A DNA stretch of 34,531 bases from Methanolobus sp. (GCA_030154025.1 JASKKT010000023.1:1-34531); one strand, 5' to 3'. Positions 15,345-24,482 are shown, numbered from the stretch's first letter. The notes: generated from the letters alone by a model not told the origin. Translations and numbers: made by a program.

Positions 15345-17012
15345 TCAATTGTCGCACCGGGTGTCCTCAGGACTTTTCAGTGGTCGCATCCACCTTTTGA
15401 GCAGGTGGAAATCCTTCCTGTCAAGTGTATCGGGGTCCAGCTGCACTATAAGTCTGGAGTCCGATGCCATCACAGTATCGTTTGTCTGCTCCATGAGCTT
15501 TATCACTGACATGGGATCATTATCCAGAAGCAGGTATTCCAGGCCATCCACAAGTATTATCCCGTCGCTTACCTTGTTAAGGAAATCATGTATGGTGGGG
15601 TGGAGCTTGAACAGTTCCGAGGGGTCCAGTGTCTGCTGGCCGGTGTTCTTGTTCCGGGTCAGCCACACAAGGGGTGTCTTTGGCAGGCCGTACATAAGTC
15701 TGATCTTCTCCGGATTCTTCCTGGTAATGCACAGGCCCGGCTTTCCCTGTTTTACAAGTCCCGAGAAGGCAAGGTATCCTTCCTCCCGCCTGCTGCAGTC
15801 TGCCATGTAAATAAAGCCCGGCTCGAGTTCATCCTGCGGGCCTGCACCCGCATTATCTGCATACTCTGCCATGTCCTCTGTCAGAGGGGTGATGAAAAGG
15901 CCCCTGAGTTTTGATAGTTCCTGCAGGGTGATGATAAGGCCCATGGTACCCTCTTTATCCTTTATCCGGGAAGTTGAGACATTCATAGGGACCCTGTCAC
16001 CATTGCCTCTTATGAAAACCACTTCACAGTCCCTGATATCCCTGAAATCTGAAAATGCCTCGCTCTCAACTAAAGAAGCGATCGGGCGACCCACAAGATC
16101 TCCCGTCCCCATGCAAAGCAGATAGGCTGCGTTCTTGTTGGCAGTGATGATATTTGCACTGCTGTCGATCGAGAGGGTTGCGATCGGGGAGGCCTCGAGG
16201 AGATTGCCCAGGTACTCGTTACCCTGCCTTATCTTCTCTTCCGCTTCCTTCCTTTCCGTGATATCCGTCCCGGAAATGAGCAGACCCTTCAGGCTCCCGG
16301 GTTCTTTCATCCGGACAACAGCATTCCAGCCTATTATCCTCTCCTCGCCGCTTTTGGTAAGTACCGGGCTCTCGAAATATCCCTGAAAGTCGTTCTCTTC
16401 CAGAAGGAAACTCATGAAAACTCCTCTTGACCGCTCCCGGGATGATGCAGGGACACATTTATCGAACCAGTCTGTCCCGATCAGCTCACCCTGGGAATAT
16501 CCCAGCATGTTGCAGGTCTTTTTACTGAGGAGCTTCACGCTGCCCTCTTCATTTACTACCACGAGCACGACTGCAGCAAGGTCAAGATACATATTGGCCT
16601 GGTCACGTTCTTTTATCAGCTCGTCCTGCAGGCGCTTAATGCGAAGGAGGGAACTGACCCTGGTAACTATCTCTATCCTGTCAAGTGGTTTTGTAAAAAA
16701 ATCATCCGCACCTGCCTGCACCCCTCTTACACGGTCCTCAGAACCCGAGAGGGAAGTCACCATCACAATAGGAATGAACCTGGTCTTTTCTGATCTCTTC
16801 AATATCTCACATACTTCATAACCAGTGATGTCAGGCATCATTATATCAAGCAGGATTATGTCAGGGTCATGCTTCCTGGCCATGTGAAGGGCTTCAATTC
16901 CACTAGTTGCAGATACTGTTTCATAGCTGTCATTCAGGTAAGCCTCCAGCAGCGAGATATTTACCTGCTCATCGTCAACTATGAGCACTTTCCCTTTTTT
17001 TGTTTCACCCAT
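15345..17012 (-). CDS. REC-PAS-PAS-DUF835 signalling protein
   Basis: This cytosolic response regulator has about 555 residues. The N-terminal REC domain (about 7-125) shows the acid pair Asp13-Asp14, the phosphorylation site Asp56 in ILLDIMMP, and the conserved Lys in FFTKPLD. Two PAS domains follow (about 145-255 and 270-370); the first ends in the typical 'GTDITERKEAEEKI'. The last 150 residues match DUF835, with 'GLCITRKNPEKIR', 'LHPTIHDFLNKVSDGIILVDGLEYLLL' (as two motifs) and 'MASDSRLIVQLDPD'. No histidine-kinase or DNA-binding domain is present, so output is probably protein-protein contact with the KaiC-like ATPase encoded just downstream. I chose ATG 17012, with GTGAT 4 nt upstream, over TTG 17015. 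Confidence 0.88.
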   Translation of the reverse strand: MGETKKGKVLIVDDEQVNISLLEAYLNDSYETVSATSGIEALHMARKHDPDIILLDIMMPDITGYEVCEILKRSEKTRFIPIVMVTSLSGSEDRVRGVQAGADDFFTKPLDRIEIVTRVSSLLRIKRLQDELIKERDQANMYLDLAAVVLVVVNEEGSVKLLSKKTCNMLGYSQGELIGTDWFDKCVPASSRERSRGVFMSFLLEENDFQGYFESPVLTKSGEERIIGWNAVVRMKEPGSLKGLLISGTDITERKEAEEKIRQGNEYLGNLLEASPIATLSIDSSANIITANKNAAYLLCMGTGDLVGRPIASLVESEAFSDFRDIRDCEVVFIRGNGDRVPMNVSTSRIKDKEGTMGLIITLQELSKLRGLFITPLTEDMAEYADNAGAGPQDELEPGFIYMADCSRREEGYLAFSGLVKQGKPGLCITRKNPEKIRLMYGLPKTPLVWLTRNKNTGQQTLDPSELFKLHPTIHDFLNKVSDGIILVDGLEYLLLDNDPMSVIKLMEQTNDTVMASDSRLIVQLDPDTLDRKDFHLLKRWMRPLKSPEDTRCDN

Positions 17013-17127
17013 CAAATCACTCGCTGTTCAACAGAACCCTTTCACTTGCCGCAGGTACCGGGATCCTCTCCAGGGCCGGATGATCTGCACTCTGTCAATA
17101 CTTTGTTGTTCCGGACATAGGATATAT

Positions 17128-17151
17128 ATTTAAGCCATATAAATATTATAG
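17128..17151. promoter_or_regulatory. Divergent TATA region with a 15-mer shared with the che promoter
   Basis: ATTTAAGCCATATAA at 17128-17142 is identical over 15 nt to the sequence at 25606-25620 in front of cheY, and an AT-rich TATTATA follows. Read on the plus strand, the TATA element predicts transcription start near 17170, ahead of the DUF434 gene. On the minus strand, TAATATTTATA can serve the REC-PAS-PAS-DUF835 gene with a leader of roughly 100 nt. Confidence 0.5.
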
Positions 17152-17216
17152 TGTACCTGGGAAGATAACAACCGGGCCGGTCAATATAAGCTCCTGCCAC
17201 CGGCAGCGATCCCGTC

Positions 17217-17984
17217 ATGACATCAGGGGACCAGGACAAGATCATGTGCTTTAATATGAAGTATCCCGAGAAAAGCCTGATTCTGGCTGCAAGGGATATC
17301 AGATACCTGCTTGAGCAGGGATACCCAAAGAGCAGTGCCATCAGGTTCGTAGGTGATCATTACGGACTTGAGAAAAGCCGCAGGTACATACTCTCACGCA
17401 ATGTGCTCGCGCCGGACGTAGCCTCTGCACGCAACAGGAAGAGAGTTCCCTGCACATGCATACGCGACCGGCATATACTCATTGACGGGTACAATGTACT
17501 GATAACCCTCGAAAGCTACCTGAAAGGTGAGGAAATATGGATTGGAGATGACGGTTTCATCAGGGACAACAGGGGAATTTTCAGAAGCCATGTAAATGAT
17601 AAGGATACATTCAGGTCAGCAGGGCTGATGCTGTCCCTTCTCAGAGCGAACGCAGCCGGAGAGATCACAGTGATCCTGGACAGGCAGATGAGCATGAGCG
17701 GGCAGCTTGCCATGGCCATAAGGCAACAGATGGCTGAGACAGGCGTAAGAGGCCAGGTAATCACTTCCGGAAGTACGGACCATGACCTGAAGAAAGCCCG
17801 AAGTTGTGACATCGTGGCAAGCGCAGACGAAGTTATAATAGATGCAGTGGTGGAGGTCATCGATATCCCTGCCTGTATCATCAGTGGCGATCAGCATAGC
17901 TGGAAATCGCTTTATTCATTGGGTTCTGTACAGCCAGATCAACAGGAAATACAGAAAGCTAAAGAGGATAATACAGACAAATGA
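17217..17984 (+). CDS. DUF434/DUF5616-type protein with NYN-like core
   Basis: This 255-residue cytosolic protein matches the archaeal DUF434 architecture. The N-terminal helical domain (about 18-75) contains 'YLLEQGYPKSSAIRFVGDHYGL', a helix-turn pattern split across two helices. The C-terminal domain (about 80-230) begins HILIDGYNVLITLE and later has VILDRQMSMSG and DIVASADEVIIDAV. The IDGYN strand and spaced acidic residues resemble NYN/PIN nuclease folds, so RNA cleavage is possible but unproved. Its stop overlaps the start of the mptN-like gene (ATGA), which implies co-translation. Downstream in-frame ATGs (codons 10 and 14) are alternative starts; the promoter fits the first. Confidence 0.75.
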   Translation: MTSGDQDKIMCFNMKYPEKSLILAARDIRYLLEQGYPKSSAIRFVGDHYGLEKSRRYILSRNVLAPDVASARNRKRVPCTCIRDRHILIDGYNVLITLESYLKGEEIWIGDDGFIRDNRGIFRSHVNDKDTFRSAGLMLSLLRANAAGEITVILDRQMSMSGQLAMAIRQQMAETGVRGQVITSGSTDHDLKKARSCDIVASADEVIIDAVVEVIDIPACIISGDQHSWKSLYSLGSVQPDQQEIQKAKEDNTDK

Positions 17985-18889
17985 AAAAGATAGGTATAGC
18001 CATCACGGACGCCAGTGACTGGACTGCGGCAGCTCTGGCAGACAGCCTCCGGAAAAAGGGAATTGAACCTTGCGTTCTCAATCTCTGCCATGCGGAGGCC
18101 GGCATCGCTAACGGGACCGAGTACCAGGTAAACGGCACCGACCTTGCAGGACTTGATGCTATCATCGTGCGTGACATGGGTGCCGGAAAGAACGAAGCAG
18201 TCACATTCCGTTTTGACATATTGCGGCAGCTTGAGAACGAAGGGGTGCTGGTAGCCAATCCCCCTTCTGCGATACAGAATGCTGCAAACAAATATCACTC
18301 TTCATATCTTTTCTCAAAGGCCGGGTTGCCTGCTCCCCGGACAAAGGTCGTCCAGGACGCAGACAGTGCCATGAAGGTACTGGATTCCTTCGGAGACGCT
18401 GTACTGAAGCCGGTTTTCGGGTACAAGGGTATCGGGATAGCCCGTATCAGGAACGGAGATATCATCAGGCCCGATGGAACAAAGGACCCTGACAGCACTC
18501 CGGAACTGGTTTCCTCCCTGCTGGAGGAGAAGGGCATGCTGTATATCCAGGAGTTTGTGGAGAACACAGGAAAGGATACAAGGGCTTTCGTAGTCGACGG
18601 AGAGGTTGTGGGTGCCATCTATCGCAAAGCTGCACCCGGCTGGTGGCTGAATAACCTGAGCCGGGGAGGCAGTGCCCACAGGTGCACCCTTGCACCCGAA
18701 CAGAGCAGCATGTGTGAAAAAGCAGCAGATGCAATAGGTGCGATCTATGCAGGCGTAGACATCATAGAAGGACCCGGAGGAAGCATGCTGCTGGAAATAA
18801 ACGGCACTCCTTCGGGTGCAGGTATTTACAGGGCATGGGGCATCAATGTGGCTGACCACATAGTAAAGGCTGTCATTGAACGCCTTTGA
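17981..18889 (+). CDS. mptN: RimK-like ATP-grasp ligase, probable MptN
   Basis: This 302-residue ATP-grasp enzyme of the RimK group adds glutamate to an acid. In Methanosarcinales, MptN adds alpha-linked glutamate to tetrahydromethanopterin, giving tetrahydrosarcinapterin. The sequence shows the pre-ATP-grasp domain, then 'NPPSAIQNAANKYHSSYLF', the ATP-binding strand VLKPVFGYKGIGIARI, 'YIQEFVENTGKDTRAFVVDG', and the metal-binding LLEINGTPSG. CofF, the F420 gamma-glutamyl ligase, is the close alternative and motif reading alone does not separate them. I favour MptN from overall resemblance. The 4-nt overlap with the DUF434 gene makes an operon. The family is sure; the exact substrate is moderately sure. 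Confidence 0.8.
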   Translation: MKKIGIAITDASDWTAAALADSLRKKGIEPCVLNLCHAEAGIANGTEYQVNGTDLAGLDAIIVRDMGAGKNEAVTFRFDILRQLENEGVLVANPPSAIQNAANKYHSSYLFSKAGLPAPRTKVVQDADSAMKVLDSFGDAVLKPVFGYKGIGIARIRNGDIIRPDGTKDPDSTPELVSSLLEEKGMLYIQEFVENTGKDTRAFVVDGEVVGAIYRKAAPGWWLNNLSRGGSAHRCTLAPEQSSMCEKAADAIGAIYAGVDIIEGPGGSMLLEINGTPSGAGIYRAWGINVADHIVKAVIERL

Positions 18890-18921
18890 GGACACTCCGG
18901 ATATGCCATTTAAGCAAATAC

Positions 18922-18929
18922 CTTATAAA
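18922..18929 (+). promoter_or_regulatory. TATA box of pth2
   Basis: CTTATAAAT lies about 30 nt before the pth2 start codon, so transcription would begin only a few nucleotides upstream of the ATG. No ribosome binding site fits in that space, which points to a nearly leaderless mRNA. Confidence 0.45.
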
Positions 18930-18956
18930 TGCGAATTGTGAAAGGTTGTAATACAG

Positions 18957-19304
18957 ATGATAGAATATAAGCAGTGTATCATAGTGAGGGATGACCTGAA
19001 GTTATCCCCCGGGAAACTTGCGGTCCAGGTGGCCCATGCAGCAGTATCCTCCGCAGAGTGGGCTGACAGGTCCACGCTGGAAAAATGGAAGGAGGGTGGC
19101 CAGAAGAAGGTCGTTTTGCGCGTTGCCAACACCCAGGCTCTTTTTGAGCTGAAAGAAATTGCAAGAAGACAGAACATACCCACTGCCCTTATCCAGGACG
19201 CAGGGCTCACTGAGATCAAGCCGGGAACCATAACGGTCCTTGGTATCGGGCCTGCAAAAGAGGAAGAACTGAACAAGATCACAGGAAACCTGAAACTGTT
19301 GTAG
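18957..19304 (+). CDS. pth2: Peptidyl-tRNA hydrolase, archaeal/eukaryotic type
   Basis: Pth2 cleaves peptidyl-tRNA that drops off ribosomes, recycling tRNA. The 115-residue length is typical. Family motifs are present: 'KQCIIVRDDLKLSPGKLAVQ' with the catalytic-site Lys, QVAHAAVSSA, 'KKVVLRV' and 'ALIQDAGLTEIKPGTITVLGIGP'. The bacterial Pth fold is unrelated, so this supports an archaeal origin for the window. It appears nearly leaderless (see the TATA box upstream) and is followed after 21 nt by the transglutaminase-like lipoprotein gene. Confidence 0.95.
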   Translation: MIEYKQCIIVRDDLKLSPGKLAVQVAHAAVSSAEWADRSTLEKWKEGGQKKVVLRVANTQALFELKEIARRQNIPTALIQDAGLTEIKPGTITVLGIGPAKEEELNKITGNLKLL

Positions 19305-19325
19305 GATCAACATCCAAGGGATAGA

Positions 19326-20513
19326 ATGGCCCCCTCAAAAAAACTCTTCCGTCTGTTAATTATTACTGCGCTCTTCATATCTTCTGTCACATCGATGGGG
19401 TGCGTCTCAGAACCCATGCAGCGATTAAGTGAATACGCTTCACCATCCTCAACTGCTTACCTGCAGGACGGGAAGGTCTATGATCCCGATCCATCAAGGC
19501 TGACCGTGCCGATGATACCGGCGCAGGCTCCTTTCAGGTATGAGGGCAAGCCAGCTGCAGGAGAGATGAGGTTCTCTCCCGGGTACCAGCTTGCGAGCAG
19601 TTACTATTACACTGCATTCTATGAAGGCAGTGATGGGGTGACAGGCATCTACATTGAGAATATGGGGGACCACACCATATTCGCTTACGAGTTCGGCCTG
19701 CTTGACGTAAGCACCGGCAACTGGTACGGACGGGAAACCGGTACTACCATTATCCCGGGAGAGAAAAAGAAGCTGGGAAATGTGGCCGTGCATGTGCCGG
19801 CAGGCTCAGAGGATATAAGATTGAAACTTGGCCTATCGATACTTGTTAAGACGCAATCGGGCCAATGGTATGATTACGGCAGGCAGTACTTCGAGGATTT
19901 CACTATCGATGCAGAGCAGCAACCCCTGATGGAAAGCCCGGAATACCTTTCCAATCCCCAAAGTTCCTTTTATCTGATAAATGATAAGGTGGACCCATAT
20001 AATACGGAAGTCCGCAAAATGGCAGCAATTTCCGCGAAAAAATATCCCGGACCTTATAGTGTTTACCAGTTGTGTTCCCTTTTTGATGATACAAAGAACA
20101 GGATCGATTACATCAACGATCCAAGGGGCAGGGATATGTGGTCCCCTCCAGGAGACACGCTGCTGGTAGGGGCCGGTGACTGTGACGATTATGCAATATT
20201 GCTGGCCTCGCTGGTGGAATCCATCGGAGGCACTGCAAGGATATATCTTACTGACACACATGCCTTTGCAGCCGTGTATATCGGGGATGAAGACAACACC
20301 CAGCTAGTAGTTGAAGGTGTACGTCAGTATTATGGTGACCTGCCCGTATACTACACAACAGATGAATACGGGTCCTGGCTTCTTATGGACCCGACTTCAA
20401 GCGTTTATGCGGGAGGTCTTCCCGCGGGCGCCGCGCCTGTTAACGGGGGATGGACATTCCAGAATACCTCGCAGGTGATCGCAATAGATCTCGCGCCCAA
20501 GGATCAGGAGTAA
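19326..20513 (+). CDS. Transglutaminase-like lipoprotein
   Basis: This 395-residue protein has a signal peptide and lipobox (TSMGC), so it should be anchored outside the cytoplasmic membrane. The middle region (about 95-205) is beta-rich, with 'GVTGIYIENMGDHTIFAYEFG' (two strands) suggesting an Ig-like module. The C-terminal part is a transglutaminase/protease-like core. The catalytic triad candidates are Cys286 in GAGDCDDYAILLASL, His312 in DTHAFAAVYI, and Asp355 in LLMDPTSS. Enzymes of this fold crosslink or cleave peptide bonds; the substrate here is unknown, perhaps the S-layer or a cell-surface protein. It sits 3 nt upstream of truD. The two probably share a transcript without any obvious functional link. 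Confidence 0.82.
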   Translation: MAPSKKLFRLLIITALFISSVTSMGCVSEPMQRLSEYASPSSTAYLQDGKVYDPDPSRLTVPMIPAQAPFRYEGKPAAGEMRFSPGYQLASSYYYTAFYEGSDGVTGIYIENMGDHTIFAYEFGLLDVSTGNWYGRETGTTIIPGEKKKLGNVAVHVPAGSEDIRLKLGLSILVKTQSGQWYDYGRQYFEDFTIDAEQQPLMESPEYLSNPQSSFYLINDKVDPYNTEVRKMAAISAKKYPGPYSVYQLCSLFDDTKNRIDYINDPRGRDMWSPPGDTLLVGAGDCDDYAILLASLVESIGGTARIYLTDTHAFAAVYIGDEDNTQLVVEGVRQYYGDLPVYYTTDEYGSWLLMDPTSSVYAGGLPAGAAPVNGGWTFQNTSQVIAIDLAPKDQE

Positions 20514-20516
20514 ATC

Positions 20517-21833
20517 ATGAACATACCACCTGTGGAAAAACAGATAGGCATAGAACTGTACTCTACAACCCTGCCGGGAATCGGCGGGGAGCTGAGGCAG
20601 GAGATCGAAGATTTCATAGTAAAAGAGATAAGTAACCGTGAGGAGGGCAGTTCCGGAAAACAGCTCATCCTCGAACTTACCAAAAGCAACTGGGACATGC
20701 ATCACCTGGTAAGGGACATGTCCCGCAAACTGGGCATCAGCCAGAAGCGCATCAGCTTTGCCGGTACAAAGGACAAGAGGGCAAAGACCACGCAGAAGAT
20801 CAGCATCTATGACCTGAAGGAGGAAGAGATCGGGAACTTCTACCTAAAGGATGTGGAGCTGAAGGTCATTGGCAGGTCTGCCAGGTCCGTTGAGCTTGGC
20901 GACCTTTTAGGGAACGAGTTCGTGATCACCGTAAGGGATATCGAATTCGGGACAGAGGAACTGAAAACCATCCTTGACGGGATAACAGCGCAGATAAGGG
21001 CTTCCGGAGGTGTTCCCAACTTTTTCGGCATACAGCGTTTCGGAGCCTCCAGGCCTGTGACGCATCTTGTGGGCAGGGAGATACTGCAGGGGGACTTCGA
21101 AAAGGCTGCACTGACCTACATAGCCAGGTCCTTCCCTGATGAGCAGGAGGATGCGCGGGAGGTGCGTGACCGTGTGTGGGATACGCACGATTTTGCAGAA
21201 GGGCTGAAGATATATCCCCTGCGTCTCAGGCACGAGAGAGCGATGATGCATTATCTTGTGGAGAACCCCGGGGACTATGCCGGCTCCTTTACGGTACTTT
21301 CCCAGAACATCAGCAAGATGTTCGTGCACGCCTGGCAGTCGTATATGTTCAACCGCATTATCTGCAGGCGCATAGAAGAAGGTCTCCCGCTTGACGCTGC
21401 AGTGCCGGGGGACATTGTATGTTTCAAGAACAAGGAAGGGCTTCCCGATGTGAGTAAAACCCAGCAGGTCACCGAGGAGAACCTTGAGGGCATGAACAAC
21501 CTCGTTAAAAGGAGGAGGGCCTTTGTGACAGCACCACTTATCGGGTACGATACACCCCTTGCATCGGGCGTGCCCGGGAAGATCGAAAGGGATATCTTCG
21601 GGGAAGCAGGCATCCCTGCAGAGGGTTTCAGGGTGAAGGGGCTGCCGGAGCTGGCTTCTGCCGGACTGCGCAGGGAGATACTGCTTCACTGCGAGCCTTC
21701 GTTCGAGGTGGCGGAAGATGAGCTCAATCCGGGAAAGTTCAAGGCTGTCCTGGATTTCATGCTTCCCAAGGGGAGCTATGCAACAACTGTCCTTCGTGAA
21801 TACATGAAGGTCGAGCCAATGAAAATGAGTTGA
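20517..21833 (+). CDS. truD: tRNA pseudouridine synthase TruD
   Basis: TruD makes pseudouridine in tRNA (position 13 in bacteria; archaeal targets may differ). The 438-residue length is typical of the archaeal form. The catalytic Asp86 lies in the family signature FAGTKDKRAKTTQ, and 'PNFFGIQRFGASRPVTHLVG' is the second hallmark, with the insertion domain in between and after. AGGAG sits upstream of the ATG, only 3 nt after the lipoprotein stop. A hairpin that includes the stop codon closes the gene. Confidence 0.95.
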   Translation: MNIPPVEKQIGIELYSTTLPGIGGELRQEIEDFIVKEISNREEGSSGKQLILELTKSNWDMHHLVRDMSRKLGISQKRISFAGTKDKRAKTTQKISIYDLKEEEIGNFYLKDVELKVIGRSARSVELGDLLGNEFVITVRDIEFGTEELKTILDGITAQIRASGGVPNFFGIQRFGASRPVTHLVGREILQGDFEKAALTYIARSFPDEQEDAREVRDRVWDTHDFAEGLKIYPLRLRHERAMMHYLVENPGDYAGSFTVLSQNISKMFVHAWQSYMFNRIICRRIEEGLPLDAAVPGDIVCFKNKEGLPDVSKTQQVTEENLEGMNNLVKRRRAFVTAPLIGYDTPLASGVPGKIERDIFGEAGIPAEGFRVKGLPELASAGLRREILLHCEPSFEVAEDELNPGKFKAVLDFMLPKGSYATTVLREYMKVEPMKMS

Positions 21834-21850
21834 AGGGAGAGATCCCTTCA
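21831..21850. terminator. Hairpin at the truD stop, between convergent genes
   Basis: TGAAGGGA (21831-21838) and TCCCTTCA (21843-21850) form a perfect 8-bp stem capped by GAGA. The truD stop codon is the first 3 nt of the stem. TATTTATTAAAAA follows, and a T-run occurs further on (21879-21885). It lies in the 51-nt convergent gap with pyrG, so it can cap both mRNAs. Confidence 0.6.
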
Positions 21851-21884
21851 GGTATTTATTAAAAAGTCAGTATCCGTTGTTTTT

Positions 21885-23465
21885 TCAGGCAATAATTGCT
21901 TCGATGAATGCCCTGAACGGTGGGGAGGGCCTGCCGGGCCTGGACTTGAATTCCGGGTGGAACTGGGATCCGAAGAAGAACTTCTTTCCGGGTATCTCCG
22001 CTATTTCCATCCTGTTCCTGTTCCTGCCTGAGAACACCATGCCTTTTTCCTCTATCCTGTCCACGAAGTTGGGATTGACCTCATACCTGTGCCTGTGTCG
22101 CTCGATTATCTTTGAACAGCCGTAGACACATTCTGCGAGGGAGCCTGACCTGAGGTCGGCCTCGTAATCACCCAGCCTCATCGTGGCACCCATGTCAACC
22201 ACATTCTCCTGTTCCGGAAGTATGTCAATTACCGGGTAGGGAGTATTCTCATCGAACTCAGTGCTGTTCGCATTCTCCATCCCAACCACGTGCCTTGCAA
22301 ACTCAACAACCGAAAGCTGCATCCCCAGGCACAGTCCTAGATAGGGGATATCATTCTCGCGGGCGTACCTGATGGCCATTATCTTGCCTTCGACACCACG
22401 CTCGCCAAAACCTCCGGGAACCAGTATCCCGTCGTACTTTGACAGGGTTGCCACCAGGGACGGGTCCTTTTCGAACGATTCCGCGTTGATCCAGGTCGCA
22501 CAGTAATTAACTCCGCATGCAATGGCTGCATGTTTGATTGAGGCACTTATGCTGAGATAGGAATCCTCAAGGTGAGTATATTTTCCCACGATCCCTATGT
22601 TGACCTTGCCCTTGAGATTATGCATCCTGTCCACCATCTCCACCCAGGAACTGTCCTGGATGTCCGACTGGAGGTTCATGAACTTCATCAGGTAGTCGGT
22701 CAGCCCTTCCTTTTCCATCATGAGAGGAACCTCGTAGATATCCTTTGCATCATGGGCGCTTATAACGGCCTCTTCAGGTACATCACAGAAAAGTGCTATC
22801 TTTGAGATCGTGCTGTCAAGCAAAGGTTCCTTGCACCTGGTCACAATGACATTGGGTGTCAGTCCGAGCTCCCTGAGCTCCTTCACGGAGTGCTGGGTAG
22901 GCTTTGTCTTCTGGTCTCCCTGTGGGTCCAGGGGTACCAGTGTGACGTGGACAAATGCCAGGTCGCCCTTAGGCTCTTCCCTGTGCATCTGCCTGACCGC
23001 TTCCAGGAAAGGCATGCTCTCGATGTCACCGACAGTACCGCCCACTTCCACAAGGCACACATCGGCGCCGCTCTTTGCAGCTACCTTCCTTATGCGGTCC
23101 TTGATCTCGTTGGTTATGTGGGGGATTATCTGCACGGTCTTGCCAAGGTATTCGCCACGGCGCTCCTTAGAGATAACTGCCTGATAGACCTTGCCTGTTG
23201 TCAGGTTGTGTTCCCTGGTAAGCTCGGTGTCAAGAAAACGCTCGTAATTGCCAAGGTCAAGATCGACCTCGCCGCCATCCTTCAGCACAAAGACCTCTCC
23301 GTGCTGGAAAGGGCTCATGGTGCCTGCATCGATATTGATGTAGGGGTCTATCTTGATGGCTGTTACCTTGTAGCCCCTGTTCTTCAGGTTGCGCCCGATA
23401 GAAGCGGTGGTTATTCCCTTACCGAGCCCGCTCATTACTCCGCCGGTCACTATAATATACTTCAT
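21885..23465 (-). CDS. pyrG: CTP synthase
   Basis: PyrG makes CTP from UTP with glutamine nitrogen. The protein has about 526 residues. The N-terminal synthase domain carries [17 protein letters not shown] and the '[19 protein letters not shown]' segment. The C-terminal glutaminase domain carries the nucleophile Cys in LGLCLGMQL, and the His-Glu pair near the end (FHPEFKSRP). I chose ATG 23465, because GGTGAT lies 7 nt upstream and the earlier GTG 23477 falls inside that site. It is the third gene of a minus-strand operon after a Trm112-like protein and a membrane protein, 17 nt downstream of the latter. Confidence 0.96.
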   Translation of the reverse strand: MKYIIVTGGVMSGLGKGITTASIGRNLKNRGYKVTAIKIDPYINIDAGTMSPFQHGEVFVLKDGGEVDLDLGNYERFLDTELTREHNLTTGKVYQAVISKERRGEYLGKTVQIIPHITNEIKDRIRKVAAKSGADVCLVEVGGTVGDIESMPFLEAVRQMHREEPKGDLAFVHVTLVPLDPQGDQKTKPTQHSVKELRELGLTPNVIVTRCKEPLLDSTISKIALFCDVPEEAVISAHDAKDIYEVPLMMEKEGLTDYLMKFMNLQSDIQDSSWVEMVDRMHNLKGKVNIGIVGKYTHLEDSYLSISASIKHAAIACGVNYCATWINAESFEKDPSLVATLSKYDGILVPGGFGERGVEGKIMAIRYARENDIPYLGLCLGMQLSVVEFARHVVGMENANSTEFDENTPYPVIDILPEQENVVDMGATMRLGDYEADLRSGSLAECVYGCSKIIERHRHRYEVNPNFVDRIEEKGMVFSGRNRNRMEIAEIPGKKFFFGSQFHPEFKSRPGRPSPPFRAFIEAIIA

Positions 23466-23482
23466 GTGATGCATCACCTTTT

Positions 23483-24178
23483 TTATTTGAATATAGGAAG
23501 TCTGATCAATAGATATGCCATTAGGAAGGTAAGAAGGATCGAATAGAGGACCGATGGATAGAATCCGAAGAAGGGTTCAAAGTCTATGGAAAGCAATATC
23601 ATTGCCACGATCACCACGGCCATCAGGAACACAAAAGCAGCTACCAGGTATACAGATCTGGAAGATGTTATCTCAAAGACCGACCTTATCAGCTGCAGTG
23701 AGATGTCCGGAAGCTGGGCACTCCAGCTTTCCCTGTTGTCCTTGCGTACTTCTTTGCGTGTATCCTTACGTACGCCTGAAGAAGACTTACGCGGAACTGA
23801 TAGTGAACTGTCCACGTCGACTGTGAAACTGGCGTCGTCCGGGCCCGGCAATCCTATATTGAGGTCAAAGCCCGCCTTCTTCGAGCCATAGCCCACTGTC
23901 ACGAACAGCTGGCCTCTGGTATAGAACCTTCCTGCATAGGGTATCCTTGCTATTATCGGGATATACTCCTCATGCCGGACATAGGGGTTATCTTCAAGGA
24001 TAGTAATATTCTCATGCAGGGAATCGCTGACTGACAGATTCACATGGGTGGGAGCACCATAGTTGATGATCACAAGCTCAAAACTTCGTTCCTCACCCTG
24101 GGACAAAGGCAGCTCAACCGTAATTGATTCAAATTCAATAGAGTTGACTCCAAGCCTGTTTATGTGCACCTGTTGCAA
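23483..24178 (-). CDS. Archaeal membrane protein (DUF7524-like)
   Basis: This 231-residue protein has a beta-rich N-terminal half, with '[21 protein letters not shown]' as strands of an Ig-like domain. A basic charged linker (about 130-150) follows, then two C-terminal membrane segments ([20 protein letters not shown] and [19 protein letters not shown]). I believe this is the methanosarcinal family called DUF7524; the function is unknown. There is no signal peptide, so the N-terminal domain's side of the membrane is unclear. The start is a TTG at 24178 with a GGGGAC-like site 6 nt before. It lies 17 nt from the Trm112-like gene and 17 nt from pyrG. Confidence 0.65.
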   Translation of the reverse strand: MQQVHINRLGVNSIEFESITVELPLSQGEERSFELVIINYGAPTHVNLSVSDSLHENITILEDNPYVRHEEYIPIIARIPYAGRFYTRGQLFVTVGYGSKKAGFDLNIGLPGPDDASFTVDVDSSLSVPRKSSSGVRKDTRKEVRKDNRESWSAQLPDISLQLIRSVFEITSSRSVYLVAAFVFLMAVVIVAMILLSIDFEPFFGFYPSVLYSILLTFLMAYLLIRLPIFK

Positions 24179-24195
24179 TTGTATGTCCCCGCCGC

Positions 24196-24378
24196 TTATT
24201 CCCTGAGCTCAGGAGGAAGCATGTTCGGAATGCCCTCTTCAATGGGATAGTATTCGTTACATCTCGGACAGTAAAGAGTCCCGGAAATAACCTCGTTCCC
24301 GTCCTCTTTCTCAATATTGAGGATCAGGTCGCCTTTGCATACAGGGCAGGCAAGAATTTCCATAAGGTCCTTTTTCAT
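24196..24378 (-). CDS. Trm112-like zinc-binding protein
   Basis: This 60-residue protein binds one zinc through ACPVCKGDL and LYCPRCNEYYPIEEGIPNML, a pattern identical in layout to Trm112 and bacterial UPF0434. Archaeal Trm112 activates several methyltransferases that modify tRNA, rRNA and release factors by binding them as a small partner. It heads the operon with the membrane protein and pyrG. On the minus strand a TATA-like ACTTATATC at about 24410-24420 puts the transcript start near 24388, about 10 nt before the ATG. Confidence 0.85.
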   Translation of the reverse strand: MKKDLMEILACPVCKGDLILNIEKEDGNEVISGTLYCPRCNEYYPIEEGIPNMLPPELRE

Positions 24379-24445
24379 GTCGATCAGTACCTACCAATTA
24401 TATTACAATGATATAAGTTTTTGCAAGCGGGATTTCCTCCGGATA

Positions 24446-24460
24446 GATATCTTAATTAGG
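24446..24460 (+). promoter_or_regulatory. TATA-like box of the Gate-domain gene
   Basis: GATATCTTAATTAGG lies about 25-35 nt before the ATG at 24483. No ribosome site precedes that ATG, so the mRNA is probably leaderless. Confidence 0.35.
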
Positions 24461-24482
24461 TTCCTGCCTTCTACCATATGCC

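Noticed and set aside
17981-18889. Ribosomal protein S6 modification protein RimK
   Set aside because: The fold is RimK-like, but archaea lack bacterial S6. MptN or CofF fits a methanogen better.
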